Shown piece after piece: positions 35,446 to 45,937 of a stretch of DNA of 64,000 bases. The position numbers and the translations under genes were made by a program. The notes beneath the pieces are model-generated. The model saw nothing but the letters and a program-made list of their open reading frames with translations. It was not told the DNA's origin and made no database searches. Every line of letters begins with the position of its first letter. Position 1 is the stretch's first letter. The stretch covers positions 34,666 to 98,665 of the forward strand of contig JAFTCL010000018.1 of NCBI GenBank assembly GCA_017454745.1. The letters are read 5' to 3'. The stretch is from Kiritimatiellia bacterium (GTDB lineage: Bacteria; Verrucomicrobiota; Kiritimatiellia; RFP12; UBA1067).

Positions 35446-38400
35446 ATGAACGTGAGTGGAATGATTAAAAAAGCAACGAAGACTGTCACCGCCTCAATTG
35501 TGGCGTTTGCCGCTTTTGGGCTTGGAATTTCAGCCTTTGGTCAGACCGGCACTACTACCGGTGACATTTGCAGTATCGAGGCAAGTTCCAGTTTCGTGGG
35601 TAGAACAATAACGGCGCCAGGTACGCAAATTACTTTCACCATCCGCTTGGGCAATGCCGGATCATACCCGAATGCCGTTTATTCGCTCCGTTATTTGGGC
35701 GATGGCTCTGACTTTAATATGTACTACGACCGGTTGGCGCTCAAGATGTCCACCGGTGGTTGGGCATATCTTGACAGTGTCGAAGCAGAAACTTCTCCCG
35801 CCAACGGCCGGTACAACTGTAACTTTGTATATACTGTGCGCGAGGGTGATTTTGGCATGCCTTTGACCATTGCCGGCGAGGCGGGTAACTCGACCAATCC
35901 AGGAGTAGGGTTCACTTGGAAAAACACCGCCAATTATAAAGTAGTGGTGAAAGAAACCTCCGCCTCAGAGGAACGTGACGTGGTTTGGCGATTTGGCGGC
36001 GGCGTATCGATGATGGACAAAGACGACTGGACGATGGAGCAGTCGGATGTTAAGGTGCAAACCCTGAAGTTCAACGAAACCGAATCTTACAAGGTAGCTT
36101 CCGGCGAAGAGCTGATGTGCACCATTTCCCGTCAAGGTACTGCGTCCACCGACGAAGCGGTCGGTTTTGCGTTGTGGTCGAGCGATCCGTCCTCATTCGA
36201 GGTGGTTGGTGCCAACGAATCCGGCATTTATGCCACCAGCATCCCTTCTGGCGAATCAACCGTTACCTTCTATATTCGCGGCAAATTGCCGGAAACCACC
36301 GCAAACCTTTGTTTGGGTGCTGTATCGGGTCCGGATCCGGACGGCCGCATCAATTGGGTAAACAAAACGGTTCAGGTAACCAAGGCCCCCGATCCGACCA
36401 TTAAGGTCGTATTGACCGGCGGCGGCACCGCCAACCAGGTCAGCACCTACGAATCGGACACGGAATCCCATGAGCTGCGCGTTACCGCCACCGAGGCTCC
36501 TGCCACCAACATTGTGGTCAAAATCACTACCGACAACGATTATATTCAACTTTCTTCCGACACCCTCACGATTCAAGCCGGTCAAAACGAATCGGATGAC
36601 GTGGTGACCTATCTGGTTCTTAACGAAACCACGACGGCCTATCCCAGCGGCGTCAAGATTACTCCTTCCTGCTCCGATCCCAAATATTTGGAATTCAAGT
36701 CCGGTACGGTTATGGCGCAGAACCTGGCCCCGGTGATTGTTACCCCCACTACACTCAATGACAGTGCCATCACTCTTACTGAAAAAAGCATCACATATTC
36801 TGTGACGGATGTCAGCGCGGATGACGCTGCGGTTACCCTGCGTTGGAATTGGGGCGATTCTACGGAAGAGAGCACTACTAATGGACGTAGCGGTGTTGCG
36901 AAACACACTTACACCGCGCCGGGCGATTATCTGGTTACCGTTTATCCCACGGACGGTGTCACTCCTGGCGAGCCGGTCCAGTTCCACATGATAGTGAAGA
37001 ACCCGATCGCGAAACCGGTTCTCAAACCGGCGTTGGTTACTCCAACTGAGAAATACGATGAAAACAACAAAGAAGGTTACCTGAAGGTTACCGTATCCGC
37101 CGCATATCCCGCCGGGGCTTTTAACTTTAAGTTGAAAGTAACCCAGGCTGACACCGATCCGGCAATAACCAATCTGTATGTGGCTGCTGCTGAAAATGAA
37201 ACGGTGTTGACGATGGGTGCTGACGCGACAGAAACCGAGACCGAAATCCTGTTCAAGGTAATTGACGGTACTTACGCCAGCTATCTCCAGGGCGTTAAGG
37301 TGGAGGTTGTCCCCGAAGATGAAACGGTAGCCACTTATTACGATATCCGTCCGTTGACCATTTCGGTTAAAAACGTTTCCCCGACCATGGAGCTACCCAC
37401 GGTGTATTCGTTTACGAACTCACTCGCATCGAACATCAAGCAGACGATACCATTCCGTTTCTCTGAGCCCGGTGCCCAAGACCGTGATTCCGTGATCTCC
37501 ATCTGGACATTCAGCGGTGGAAACACGGTTACCAACTATGGGGTTGAGGGTTCGGTCACCAACACCTTCACCTCCAGCGGAGTCCAGACCCTGACGGTTA
37601 AGTGGGCCGATAAGGATGACATTCCTGACGACAACTGGCATACTTCCTATTTCAACCTGACAATCGGCAATCCGCCGACCATCTCGATTGCGCCCGGAAA
37701 TATGCTTATTTATGAAAACTCCTCTGATGTGTATTCATTAGAGGTCGAGTTGTCAACCCCGTTTGACCGTGTCGTGCCGGTTACTTTGACCGTCACCCCG
37801 GCTACAAGCACTGGCAACGGTTACATGGATTTGTCACAAACCCAAATTTACATTGACGCGAACCAGCGTTATTATACGGTTAATCTCCGTCCCATTTTCG
37901 ATGGTACGCCGATATCCGAAGGTGCGGGCTTTGTGGTAACCCCCTCCATCACACCCGGAGAATCCACTTCGGCAGCGGCAGCAGCGTTCTACTCCAATTT
38001 CCAGTCTGCCCGCATCAACATTAAAAACGTGGCGCCGGTGATCAATATGCCGAAAATGGCGGCGAACGCAACGGAGATTGCGTACACTGCATCGCAGAAC
38101 ATTGAGCGTAGCATCGCTTGGAGTGTTAGGGATGTTAGCAAAGATGCCCAAGGCATAACGGTTCGTTTTGACTGGGGGGATGGATCCCCACCTTCTATTC
38201 TTCACCCTGAAGCACTTAACGGCGTTGCTAAACACACATGGGGCGGTTTTGACGTTTACACCGTTACCATGACCGTGACCGACAAGGATGGCGATTATGA
38301 CTGGGTGCAGTTCTACGTCTCTGTCCAGGCGGCACAAACCCTGATGGCCACGCCGGTCGGCCCGAACGCCTCCTCCAAATACTACGGTTTGACCTATGGC

Positions 38401-41400
38401 GACGGGCTGGGTTACGGCACGATCGTTTCGCCTAACGCGGTTAGCACCAACTACATTAACAACGTTTGGCGTTTCGTTTATGGTACCGGCGTGATGTCCG
38501 CCTCGCTGGAGGCGATTCCCGCCACCGTTTCCGACGACGAACGTAAGAACTTCTTCTACGCTTGGGATGACTTTGGCGGCGGCCAGGTTGCCGAAGCGCT
38601 GCTTAACCCCACCATGTCCGACCCGATTTGCCTCTTCCCGCTGGGTGCCAACGACACCGGCGGCGTTTATCAGGTTCGCGCGATATTCAGCCGCGAATAC
38701 CTAAAGGGCGATGGTAAGGGCGATATCAATGGCGACGGTATCCCGGATGATTACCAGTGCCCGACCACCGGTCACACCATCCGTGACGTCATTATGGCCG
38801 TTACCGGCACCGACCCCGATACCGATGTTTCGCTGTATGCTACCACCGGTTTGCGCAACACCAACCCGGACGGCGACGTTTGGCCGATTGACCGCGGCGC
38901 GGCGGGCTTGACGGTTACCGACGAAAAGTGCGCTCCGTTCACTACGATTCAGGAGTTGCGCGGTACTGACGAAGCATTGAACGATCCGATTACCGGGCGT
39001 ACCGGTGATAATCTGATACTTGACGAACCGGGTGCCAAAGAGGGTAGCGGCGGCGAAGAGCCGGTAACCCGCGGTTCCGATCCGATCGAGGAAGATACCG
39101 ACGGCGATAGCATACCCGACGGTTACGAGTACTACTTCTGGCGCCGGGCCGCAATTGACGGCTTGACCGGCCGCCGCTACAATCCGCAAGATCCGGGGTC
39201 CTCGATTATCATCGAGTCCGTTGAGATCCGTGACGCGTTCAATCCGTTGGAAGCTTCCGCTTCCGGCCATGATACCGATGATGACGGACTTTCCGATCTT
39301 GAAGAGTTCTTGCTGGGCACCAACCCGATCAATTGGGATACCGATGGTGACGGCGCTCCTGACGGTTGGGAAGCGGCCCGCGGTTCCAATCCGCTCCGGG
39401 CTAACGGTTCCGATTCCAACCCGGACGGCGACTATATGGCGTTCGCCCTTGTTGACCGTCATTTGATTACCGTTGAATTGGATGGCGAGACCACGACCTA
39501 CCTCTACAAGGTGGGTGTCCTTACGAATATCGTGGAAGAGGTTATCACCAATGTTGTCGACGGCGTGGAAGAGATTGTCACCACCGCGACCACCAACGTC
39601 GTTGAAAACGGCAACCGTACGTACTACACTTGCTACTGGTATGGTGCGCCAGACACCGTGTTGGCACAAGGGCATCCGGTAACTGAGCTTGAGGTGCTGG
39701 GCGAGATTGACGAAGCCACCGGCGAAACCTATGGGCAGATTACCAGTAACATATCGGTTGAAGCGGCGATTATGCACTTCCAGGTTTACCAGGAGTTCGG
39801 TTTCGAACCTACGGTGGCATGGGGCAACACGCGCGTCGACCACAACAAGGAATTCACCACCGGTGACGAGTTTCTGCTCTGCAAGTTCATGATGAACGTG
39901 GTGCAGAATGTCGGTGCGGTAAACGCTCAAAACTGGTTGACGGTCACCACCCACCCGCGCACTCCGGACACCGACGCCAATCCGGACAACTATCCGCCTT
40001 ATGACGGTATGCCTGACGGTTGGGAGTTGTACGTCTCATGCGGTCCGATGGGCACGGAGATGGTCATCAGCCCGTGGCGGGTCAATGACGGCCAGCATCC
40101 GGTGGAAGCGCTGTCGGTTGACACGGACGGCGATTTCCTCTCCAACAACCGCGAGTTCGCTGGTACGTTGTCTTCGGCGCAGTATAACAACGCCGACCTG
40201 TATCAAGCCAATGTGGCGGAGCAGGATGCGGCCAGCGATGATGATGATGACAACGGCAACGGCAACATCACCATCGTGCGGCTGGAGCGGGACGCGAACT
40301 GGATCAACAAGTTCTGGCCGACCGATCCTTGGTCGCGTGACTCCGATGGCGACGGTTTGACCGACTTCGTCGAGCAAGCCTTCCAGTACGGCACCCCGGA
40401 ATGGGACGGTGTTGTGCAATGCGTCCGCGGCGGCGGCTTGAACCCGAACTGGATGGATACCGACCGCGATGCGTTGCCCGATGCGTGGGAATACAAGTAC
40501 ATGGGAGTCGAGAAGGTTTCCGAAATCACCGACAACACCTACATCGATGAAGGTATGGACGGTACGCACGGTCCGGCGAACTATGAGCTGACCCCGCAGA
40601 ACTTCCGCCGGGTCGGCATGGGCGACGCCTTCTCTTGGAGCGATCCTTGGGTGACCGGCGATGACAACATCCGCCGCCACATGGATTGGGATAACGACGG
40701 TCTGGAGAACTATCAGGAATATCTGGTACACGCGATGCGCCACTTCCGGTATGATATCTCCGAAGGCCAGATGGCGATGGATTACGATAACTACTCGATT
40801 ACGGCATTCTTCCATGCCACCCGCGGCAGTTGGGATGAAGGCGGCTATTCCGCCATGTGGGATGCTTTGGTCGGTATATTCCGTTCACCGGTTTACTTCT
40901 TGTTGCCGGATTGCGGTATACTTCCCGATTATGTCTCCACCGATCCGCAGAATCCCGATACCGACGGCGACGGAATGGACGACTACTATGAAATGTTCCA
41001 CGGCCTTAACCCGATTCTCGGCGAGCTCGATTTGATTGCCGAAGCCAACGGCGGCATGATGGATGCCATTTATGTCAATCCTTGGAATCCTGATACAACT
41101 GGTGAAAATCCGCTCCCGATGGACTTTGTGAAATATCCTTGGCTGGCCGGACTTGACTACGCCGACCCGGATGCCGACGGATTGTTGAACCTCGAAGAGC
41201 AGATTCAGGCCAATATGGCGCAGCCGGCGTCGCTGAACACCGACCCGTCGCCACTGTGGATGACGGATGTCACTTCGACCAACAGCTTGGTGTTGCGGTT
41301 CTACCGTCATGACCAGATGTTCTTCTGGGATATCCCGATGATGATTATTGACACCAACTTCTACTACTACTCCTTCGAGATGAACGAAGGTTACGACACC

Positions 41401-44400
41401 GACAACGACGGCGTTTCGGACAAGAACGAATTGATTCAGAACGCCTCCTCGATGTCCGATCCGCAGGATCATGACGACGTGCTGCGCCGCCAGGCGATTT
41501 GGTTCGACGGCGAACAGTCTGCCGCCACCACGGCAATCGGCTACCACTACGACACTGCCACCTTCAACAGCTACACGGTTGAGCTCTGGGCGTACCCGGA
41601 GGATGTCTCCCGCGACCAGGTGTTGATTGAGCGTCCGGTGCTTTATCCAATGTCCGACGCCAGTACCACCGCCGAGGTAGTGCGGGTGAACTTCCGGATT
41701 GGTATCAGTGCCGACGGCCGAGTGTACGGCATGTACAACAACCACGGCTCGCATGACACGGAGACCGGCGTGGTTTACGCCTACGGCCCGCAGATCGAGC
41801 AGAACGCTTGGACGCACATCGCGTTGAGTTTGGATGGGAACGCCGGGCAGTTGCTGCTCTACATCAACGGCGAGTTGCAGACCACCACAATCACTGAGTT
41901 GCCTGCCGCCAATGGCGTTATCAACCAGGTGTTGAATCCTGATGGCGGAACTCTGCCGGAAGCTGACCATTACATTAATGCGCCGGTGGTGTTGGGTGCT
42001 TCGCATTTGTATCCGACTTGGGAGCTGAACGAAGGCCCGGTTTGGGATGATTTCTCGAACTTCTACGCCGGATATCTGGACGAAGTCCGCGTTTGGGACG
42101 GTGCCCGTACCCGTCAGCAGATCCTTGAGAACTACCGTAAGCGGTTCTTGAAGGCGGATGTCGAGGCGAACCGCGACGAGGTTCAGCGCTCGATCAAGCT
42201 GGGCGGTTCCCGCATCAATAACGCGACCGTGGCACTGCCGTCCGAGCTGGTTTACTGCTGGAACTTTGACAATCTCTTTGCTGCCGACAGCGAAGACTCG
42301 GTCGCAGTGGTTCCTCGCGGGTTTGCCTATCAAGACGCGCTCATGAACCGTCCGGAGGGTTACACGGTCGGATGGTGGTCGCAGTGGGAGACCAAGAGCG
42401 CAATTTACAACGACTACAGTTACATCCCGTGGATTGAGAACACCGTCGGCCACTTGGCCAAATACGACGGCACGGTCTGGAATTCGCGCTATTGGAACCG
42501 CTGGTACGCCGGTGTCAAGCCGACCTACGGTCCGTGGGAGTTCCCGAACAACAACAACCCGTACGGTTGGTATTATCTCAATGACCTCACCGACGGTTTG
42601 GCGTGGCAGGTGACGTTGGAGCATCCTGACCGTGACAACATCTCTTCTGAGATGAACGTCCAGAAGGCGGTGAACTTCGAGTACACCACCACCAGCGATC
42701 TGGTGCCGTTGGGCAACGCCTGGGCCAAACAGGTCGCGGTCATGTGGGACGACGGAACGCCGAGTAGCGTCTGGGCGGAAACCGGTACCGACTCCGATGC
42801 CGACGGTCTCCCGGATTGGTGGGAGGAAATGGTTGGCGAAGATTTGAGCTGGAACGACCTTTATCCGGATGATAGCGGTATGACCGCCGGCGAGCGGTAT
42901 ATCCGCGACATCTCCAACGGTTACACCCAGAACAACAATCCGTCCGCCTCCGGCTGGGACGAGTCCGCCCTGTTGGTGCAGTCCTCTGACGCCGACGATG
43001 ACGGCATTCCCGACTGGTGGGAGAACCTGTACGGTTTGAAGAGCAACAGTGCGGAAGCCGACAACGGCGCCAACGGCGACCCGGACGGTGACGGTTTGAG
43101 CAACTACGCAGAATACCTTATCAGCGAGGTGTACGCGATTGCCTCCATCAGCCCGGTGCAGTTCAAGAGCAATCCTGCGGCGATCGACTCCGATTACTTC
43201 ATCAAGGTCGGTTCAACATATCTGGGCGCGGTCTTCGCCGACCACGATATGATGGATGACGCTTGGGAAGACCAGTACAACCTCTCTGCGGTCAGCCGTT
43301 ACATCTACGATTCCTTCCAGGATGCGGACGAGGACGGTTGGTCGAACTGGTCTGAAAACCGTTACGGAACCCATTCGCTCCGCAGCGATCCCACCCGCCA
43401 GAGCCGGACTAACCCGGACGGCGAAAAGGTTTGGGAGCTGCCGATCCCGACGGTCAAGGTCACCGCGCAGTACCTTGGCGCGAACAAGACTGGCAATGTC
43501 GTGGTGAAGGCTTGGAGCGATCCGGAGATGAACGGTATTCCGGACGCAGTATGGACCCTACCCGGAGATGGCGCGATCCAGGATGTTGACGTTAACATCG
43601 GTTATTGGGCGAAGAACAAAGTCATTCAGGGTTACTTGGGGCCGGGATCGGTGCTGGCCGGTACGGTGGAGTTCAACATGAACGACTACACCACTGTGTA
43701 TGTGCCGCAGGATTCGACCAACGCTACGGAAAACGCCACCGAGGAAGCCGATCATATCTTCGCGGTTGACGTGGCGAACTTCCCGAACGACACCGGTACG
43801 CTCTATATGTACGAGAACGGCCGGCCGAATCTCGATTACCCGGTCGGATCGATCGACTACACTTCGGGCAAGTACGAGCTTGACCTCTCGGTGTGGACCG
43901 GTTCGGTTTACGTCGACACCAACGATGTGGTCACCGCCGCTCCGACCAACTCCTTCATCACGGCCAGCTACCAGTATGCGCTGACCGAGGACTTCCCGAA
44001 GACCTTCTACCTGACTCAGGCGGATCCTTCTTCGGCGGCGGTTCCGAGCCGCGGCTACCTCAAGGAAGGGCTCAACTACTTCATGGCCTTCATTGACCTC
44101 AGCGGTGACGGCAACTGGAACGTGAACGAGCCGTTCGCGATTTCCGAAACCTTTGCCACCGACATTGGATGGGACCTCAACAAGGTCAACTTCGATCTGC
44201 GCGATACGATTGACGGCGGTCTGCGCTTCTCGGTCTCCGGATCTACCTCGGACGATGCGGTTTGGGGTCAGTCGTCCGGCTCTGAGGAAGGCGGCGGCGA
44301 AGAAGAAGGTGCCGCGATCAAAAATACCCGTGTCCGGGTGTACCGTACCCAAATCAACACCATCTCGAACGGTGTGCGCCGGGTGGTGCTCGACAAAGTT

Positions 44401-45840
44401 CTCACCGGCGGCCGCGACTCCATCCACGAAGGCGACTTCCTCGCCGAAGGTAATTTGGGATTCGATTGGGGCTTCCCCGGGACAACCTACACGCCTACCT
44501 TCGCGGTTTACGAGGTTTATCTGGAGCGTGACGCCGACATAACCTCCACCAACGTGATGGCGAGCTATGTGTTCACCAACCGGTTCGAGACGGCTCAGGC
44601 CACCCCGACCGTGGTTTACCCGCGCGGCGCCTACGTGTATTCCGCCCGCCCGACCTTCAAGTGGTCGATGCCGGAGAATTACACCGCGTTCAATATCCAG
44701 GTGCGCAAAGCAGGTACCACCTCGACGCTGCTGACCTCCGGAGTCACCCGCGCCCCGATGCGGACTCAGGATGGAGTGTCGGTCTGGACCGCGCCTTGGT
44801 ATGCCGGTAAAGATATGGACAGCAATGCCGTGTACGAGTGGCGCGTCTGCGCGTTGAACTCCAAGTTCACCACCAGCGGCAACTGGTCCGCTTGGTACCG
44901 GTTCCGTCTTGACACTGCCGCGCCGACCGATGAAACGGCGGTATCCGCCGGTTACGGCGCGATCCAAGCCAAGGTTAAATACTACGGACCGGTCAAGGCG
45001 CTCAATGGCCTGGTGCATGTCTGCGCTTACGACAACGCCGGCTTTGTTGGCGATCCGGAAGCGGAAATAATCCTCGGTACGGCTGAAACCACGTTGCTTA
45101 CCTCTACGGAAGAGAAAGCGGTAAACGCTCAGATTAATGGTCTGTTGCCGAGCCGTACAGCGGGTAAGTATTACGTGATGGCCTATATCGACCAGAACGG
45201 CAACGGTGTCCGCGACAATTGGGAGTCTTGGGGTTATGCATGCCACTATGGCATGAGCGTTACGGAAATGTACGACCCGCTGGCGGTGATGGTCACCGCT
45301 TCGAATGATCCGGCGATTGTCGAGGTTCACATTGAGGACACCGATATTGACCAGGACTGGTTCCCGGACTCTTGGGAGTACACCAAGAATCCGTCCAACG
45401 CCAACTTCCTGGACGCGACTTCGCCGAATACGTCGAGCGCGACCGATACTGAGATCAACCCGTATCTGGCCAGTGGCAATATTACCCTGACGCAGTTTGT
45501 TGCGATCAACACATTGCTCGAACTCAATCTGAACACCGCTTCGGGTTCAATGGTTACTGACGAGAACACCGGAATTTCGGTACTGATCACCGCGCTGCGC
45601 TTCAACAGTGACGGTACGCCGGAAGTGGGCGTGAACGTTGCGAAGGCAGGTGCCCAGACCTTGGGCATCCAGACGGTTGAGGTGGTGTTGGAGTACACCG
45701 AGTCGCTCACCAATCCGAACTGGATCAAGGTCGAGTCCGACAACAGCAAAGTGCCTGTAAACGGTGCGGGAACGACCATCACCGGCACGGAAAGTATGTT
45801 TGGCAAGTCCGGCTTCTTCCGGTTGCGTGTGGTCAAATAG
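35446..45840 (+). CDS. Giant secreted multidomain surface protein (PKD, TSP3 repeats, LamG-like)
   Basis: 3464 residues. ATG 35446 was chosen because GAGGAG lies about 8 bases upstream and a signal peptide follows (MNVSGMIKKATKTVTASIVA). Residues about 430-980 include three PKD-like modules (e.g. WNWGDSTEES, FDWGDGSPPS) separated by Calx-beta-like strands. From about residue 1085 TSP3 calcium repeats dominate ([48 protein letters not shown]). Residues about 2018-2228 are a LamG/concanavalin-type domain (NAWTHIALSLDG, LDEVRVWDGARTRQQI). Later parts include fibronectin-like strands near residues 3055-3170. The last residues end in SGFFRLRVVK, a beta-strand tail common in PVC surface proteins. 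Likely a calcium-stabilised adhesin or glycan binder; no catalytic motif seen. Confidence 0.85.
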   Translation: MNVSGMIKKATKTVTASIVAFAAFGLGISAFGQTGTTTGDICSIEASSSFVGRTITAPGTQITFTIRLGNAGSYPNAVYSLRYLGDGSDFNMYYDRLALKMSTGGWAYLDSVEAETSPANGRYNCNFVYTVREGDFGMPLTIAGEAGNSTNPGVGFTWKNTANYKVVVKETSASEERDVVWRFGGGVSMMDKDDWTMEQSDVKVQTLKFNETESYKVASGEELMCTISRQGTASTDEAVGFALWSSDPSSFEVVGANESGIYATSIPSGESTVTFYIRGKLPETTANLCLGAVSGPDPDGRINWVNKTVQVTKAPDPTIKVVLTGGGTANQVSTYESDTESHELRVTATEAPATNIVVKITTDNDYIQLSSDTLTIQAGQNESDDVVTYLVLNETTTAYPSGVKITPSCSDPKYLEFKSGTVMAQNLAPVIVTPTTLNDSAITLTEKSITYSVTDVSADDAAVTLRWNWGDSTEESTTNGRSGVAKHTYTAPGDYLVTVYPTDGVTPGEPVQFHMIVKNPIAKPVLKPALVTPTEKYDENNKEGYLKVTVSAAYPAGAFNFKLKVTQADTDPAITNLYVAAAENETVLTMGADATETETEILFKVIDGTYASYLQGVKVEVVPEDETVATYYDIRPLTISVKNVSPTMELPTVYSFTNSLASNIKQTIPFRFSEPGAQDRDSVISIWTFSGGNTVTNYGVEGSVTNTFTSSGVQTLTVKWADKDDIPDDNWHTSYFNLTIGNPPTISIAPGNMLIYENSSDVYSLEVELSTPFDRVVPVTLTVTPATSTGNGYMDLSQTQIYIDANQRYYTVNLRPIFDGTPISEGAGFVVTPSITPGESTSAAAAAFYSNFQSARINIKNVAPVINMPKMAANATEIAYTASQNIERSIAWSVRDVSKDAQGITVRFDWGDGSPPSILHPEALNGVAKHTWGGFDVYTVTMTVTDKDGDYDWVQFYVSVQAAQTLMATPVGPNASSKYYGLTYGDGLGYGTIVSPNAVSTNYINNVWRFVYGTGVMSASLEAIPATVSDDERKNFFYAWDDFGGGQVAEALLNPTMSDPICLFPLGANDTGGVYQVRAIFSREYLKGDGKGDINGDGIPDDYQCPTTGHTIRDVIMAVTGTDPDTDVSLYATTGLRNTNPDGDVWPIDRGAAGLTVTDEKCAPFTTIQELRGTDEALNDPITGRTGDNLILDEPGAKEGSGGEEPVTRGSDPIEEDTDGDSIPDGYEYYFWRRAAIDGLTGRRYNPQDPGSSIIIESVEIRDAFNPLEASASGHDTDDDGLSDLEEFLLGTNPINWDTDGDGAPDGWEAARGSNPLRANGSDSNPDGDYMAFALVDRHLITVELDGETTTYLYKVGVLTNIVEEVITNVVDGVEEIVTTATTNVVENGNRTYYTCYWYGAPDTVLAQGHPVTELEVLGEIDEATGETYGQITSNISVEAAIMHFQVYQEFGFEPTVAWGNTRVDHNKEFTTGDEFLLCKFMMNVVQNVGAVNAQNWLTVTTHPRTPDTDANPDNYPPYDGMPDGWELYVSCGPMGTEMVISPWRVNDGQHPVEALSVDTDGDFLSNNREFAGTLSSAQYNNADLYQANVAEQDAASDDDDDNGNGNITIVRLERDANWINKFWPTDPWSRDSDGDGLTDFVEQAFQYGTPEWDGVVQCVRGGGLNPNWMDTDRDALPDAWEYKYMGVEKVSEITDNTYIDEGMDGTHGPANYELTPQNFRRVGMGDAFSWSDPWVTGDDNIRRHMDWDNDGLENYQEYLVHAMRHFRYDISEGQMAMDYDNYSITAFFHATRGSWDEGGYSAMWDALVGIFRSPVYFLLPDCGILPDYVSTDPQNPDTDGDGMDDYYEMFHGLNPILGELDLIAEANGGMMDAIYVNPWNPDTTGENPLPMDFVKYPWLAGLDYADPDADGLLNLEEQIQANMAQPASLNTDPSPLWMTDVTSTNSLVLRFYRHDQMFFWDIPMMIIDTNFYYYSFEMNEGYDTDNDGVSDKNELIQNASSMSDPQDHDDVLRRQAIWFDGEQSAATTAIGYHYDTATFNSYTVELWAYPEDVSRDQVLIERPVLYPMSDASTTAEVVRVNFRIGISADGRVYGMYNNHGSHDTETGVVYAYGPQIEQNAWTHIALSLDGNAGQLLLYINGELQTTTITELPAANGVINQVLNPDGGTLPEADHYINAPVVLGASHLYPTWELNEGPVWDDFSNFYAGYLDEVRVWDGARTRQQILENYRKRFLKADVEANRDEVQRSIKLGGSRINNATVALPSELVYCWNFDNLFAADSEDSVAVVPRGFAYQDALMNRPEGYTVGWWSQWETKSAIYNDYSYIPWIENTVGHLAKYDGTVWNSRYWNRWYAGVKPTYGPWEFPNNNNPYGWYYLNDLTDGLAWQVTLEHPDRDNISSEMNVQKAVNFEYTTTSDLVPLGNAWAKQVAVMWDDGTPSSVWAETGTDSDADGLPDWWEEMVGEDLSWNDLYPDDSGMTAGERYIRDISNGYTQNNNPSASGWDESALLVQSSDADDDGIPDWWENLYGLKSNSAEADNGANGDPDGDGLSNYAEYLISEVYAIASISPVQFKSNPAAIDSDYFIKVGSTYLGAVFADHDMMDDAWEDQYNLSAVSRYIYDSFQDADEDGWSNWSENRYGTHSLRSDPTRQSRTNPDGEKVWELPIPTVKVTAQYLGANKTGNVVVKAWSDPEMNGIPDAVWTLPGDGAIQDVDVNIGYWAKNKVIQGYLGPGSVLAGTVEFNMNDYTTVYVPQDSTNATENATEEADHIFAVDVANFPNDTGTLYMYENGRPNLDYPVGSIDYTSGKYELDLSVWTGSVYVDTNDVVTAAPTNSFITASYQYALTEDFPKTFYLTQADPSSAAVPSRGYLKEGLNYFMAFIDLSGDGNWNVNEPFAISETFATDIGWDLNKVNFDLRDTIDGGLRFSVSGSTSDDAVWGQSSGSEEGGGEEEGAAIKNTRVRVYRTQINTISNGVRRVVLDKVLTGGRDSIHEGDFLAEGNLGFDWGFPGTTYTPTFAVYEVYLERDADITSTNVMASYVFTNRFETAQATPTVVYPRGAYVYSARPTFKWSMPENYTAFNIQVRKAGTTSTLLTSGVTRAPMRTQDGVSVWTAPWYAGKDMDSNAVYEWRVCALNSKFTTSGNWSAWYRFRLDTAAPTDETAVSAGYGAIQAKVKYYGPVKALNGLVHVCAYDNAGFVGDPEAEIILGTAETTLLTSTEEKAVNAQINGLLPSRTAGKYYVMAYIDQNGNGVRDNWESWGYACHYGMSVTEMYDPLAVMVTASNDPAIVEVHIEDTDIDQDWFPDSWEYTKNPSNANFLDATSPNTSSATDTEINPYLASGNITLTQFVAINTLLELNLNTASGSMVTDENTGISVLITALRFNSDGTPEVGVNVAKAGAQTLGIQTVEVVLEYTESLTNPNWIKVESDNSKVPVNGAGTTITGTESMFGKSGFFRLRVVK

Positions 45841-45863
45841 CCGGCGCTGACCGTGGTTGAATA

Positions 45864-45902
45864 GGGGCCACCTTCCTTAAAAAGGTGGGCGGCCCCTAAT
45901 TT
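45864..45902 (+). terminator. Probable rho-independent terminator after the giant gene
   Basis: GGGGCCACCTT and AAGGTGGGCGGCCCC form a GC-rich hairpin with a small imperfection, followed by TAATTTTAA. It separates the giant gene from the protease gene. Confidence 0.65.
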
Positions 45903-45937
45903 TAAGGGTATTGCGGTGGCAGGTAGCTGGAGGCAGC

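Noticed and set aside
38701..39954. Long minus-strand open frames within the giant gene
   Set aside because: They mirror the Asp-rich TSP3 codons and give repetitive Val/Gly/Ile sequence with no ribosome site.
35446..45840. Many short repeated DNA words in the giant gene taken as possible CRISPR or tandem DNA repeats
   Set aside because: They are codons for DTDGDG-type calcium repeats with variable spacing; no repeat-spacer array or cas gene was seen.
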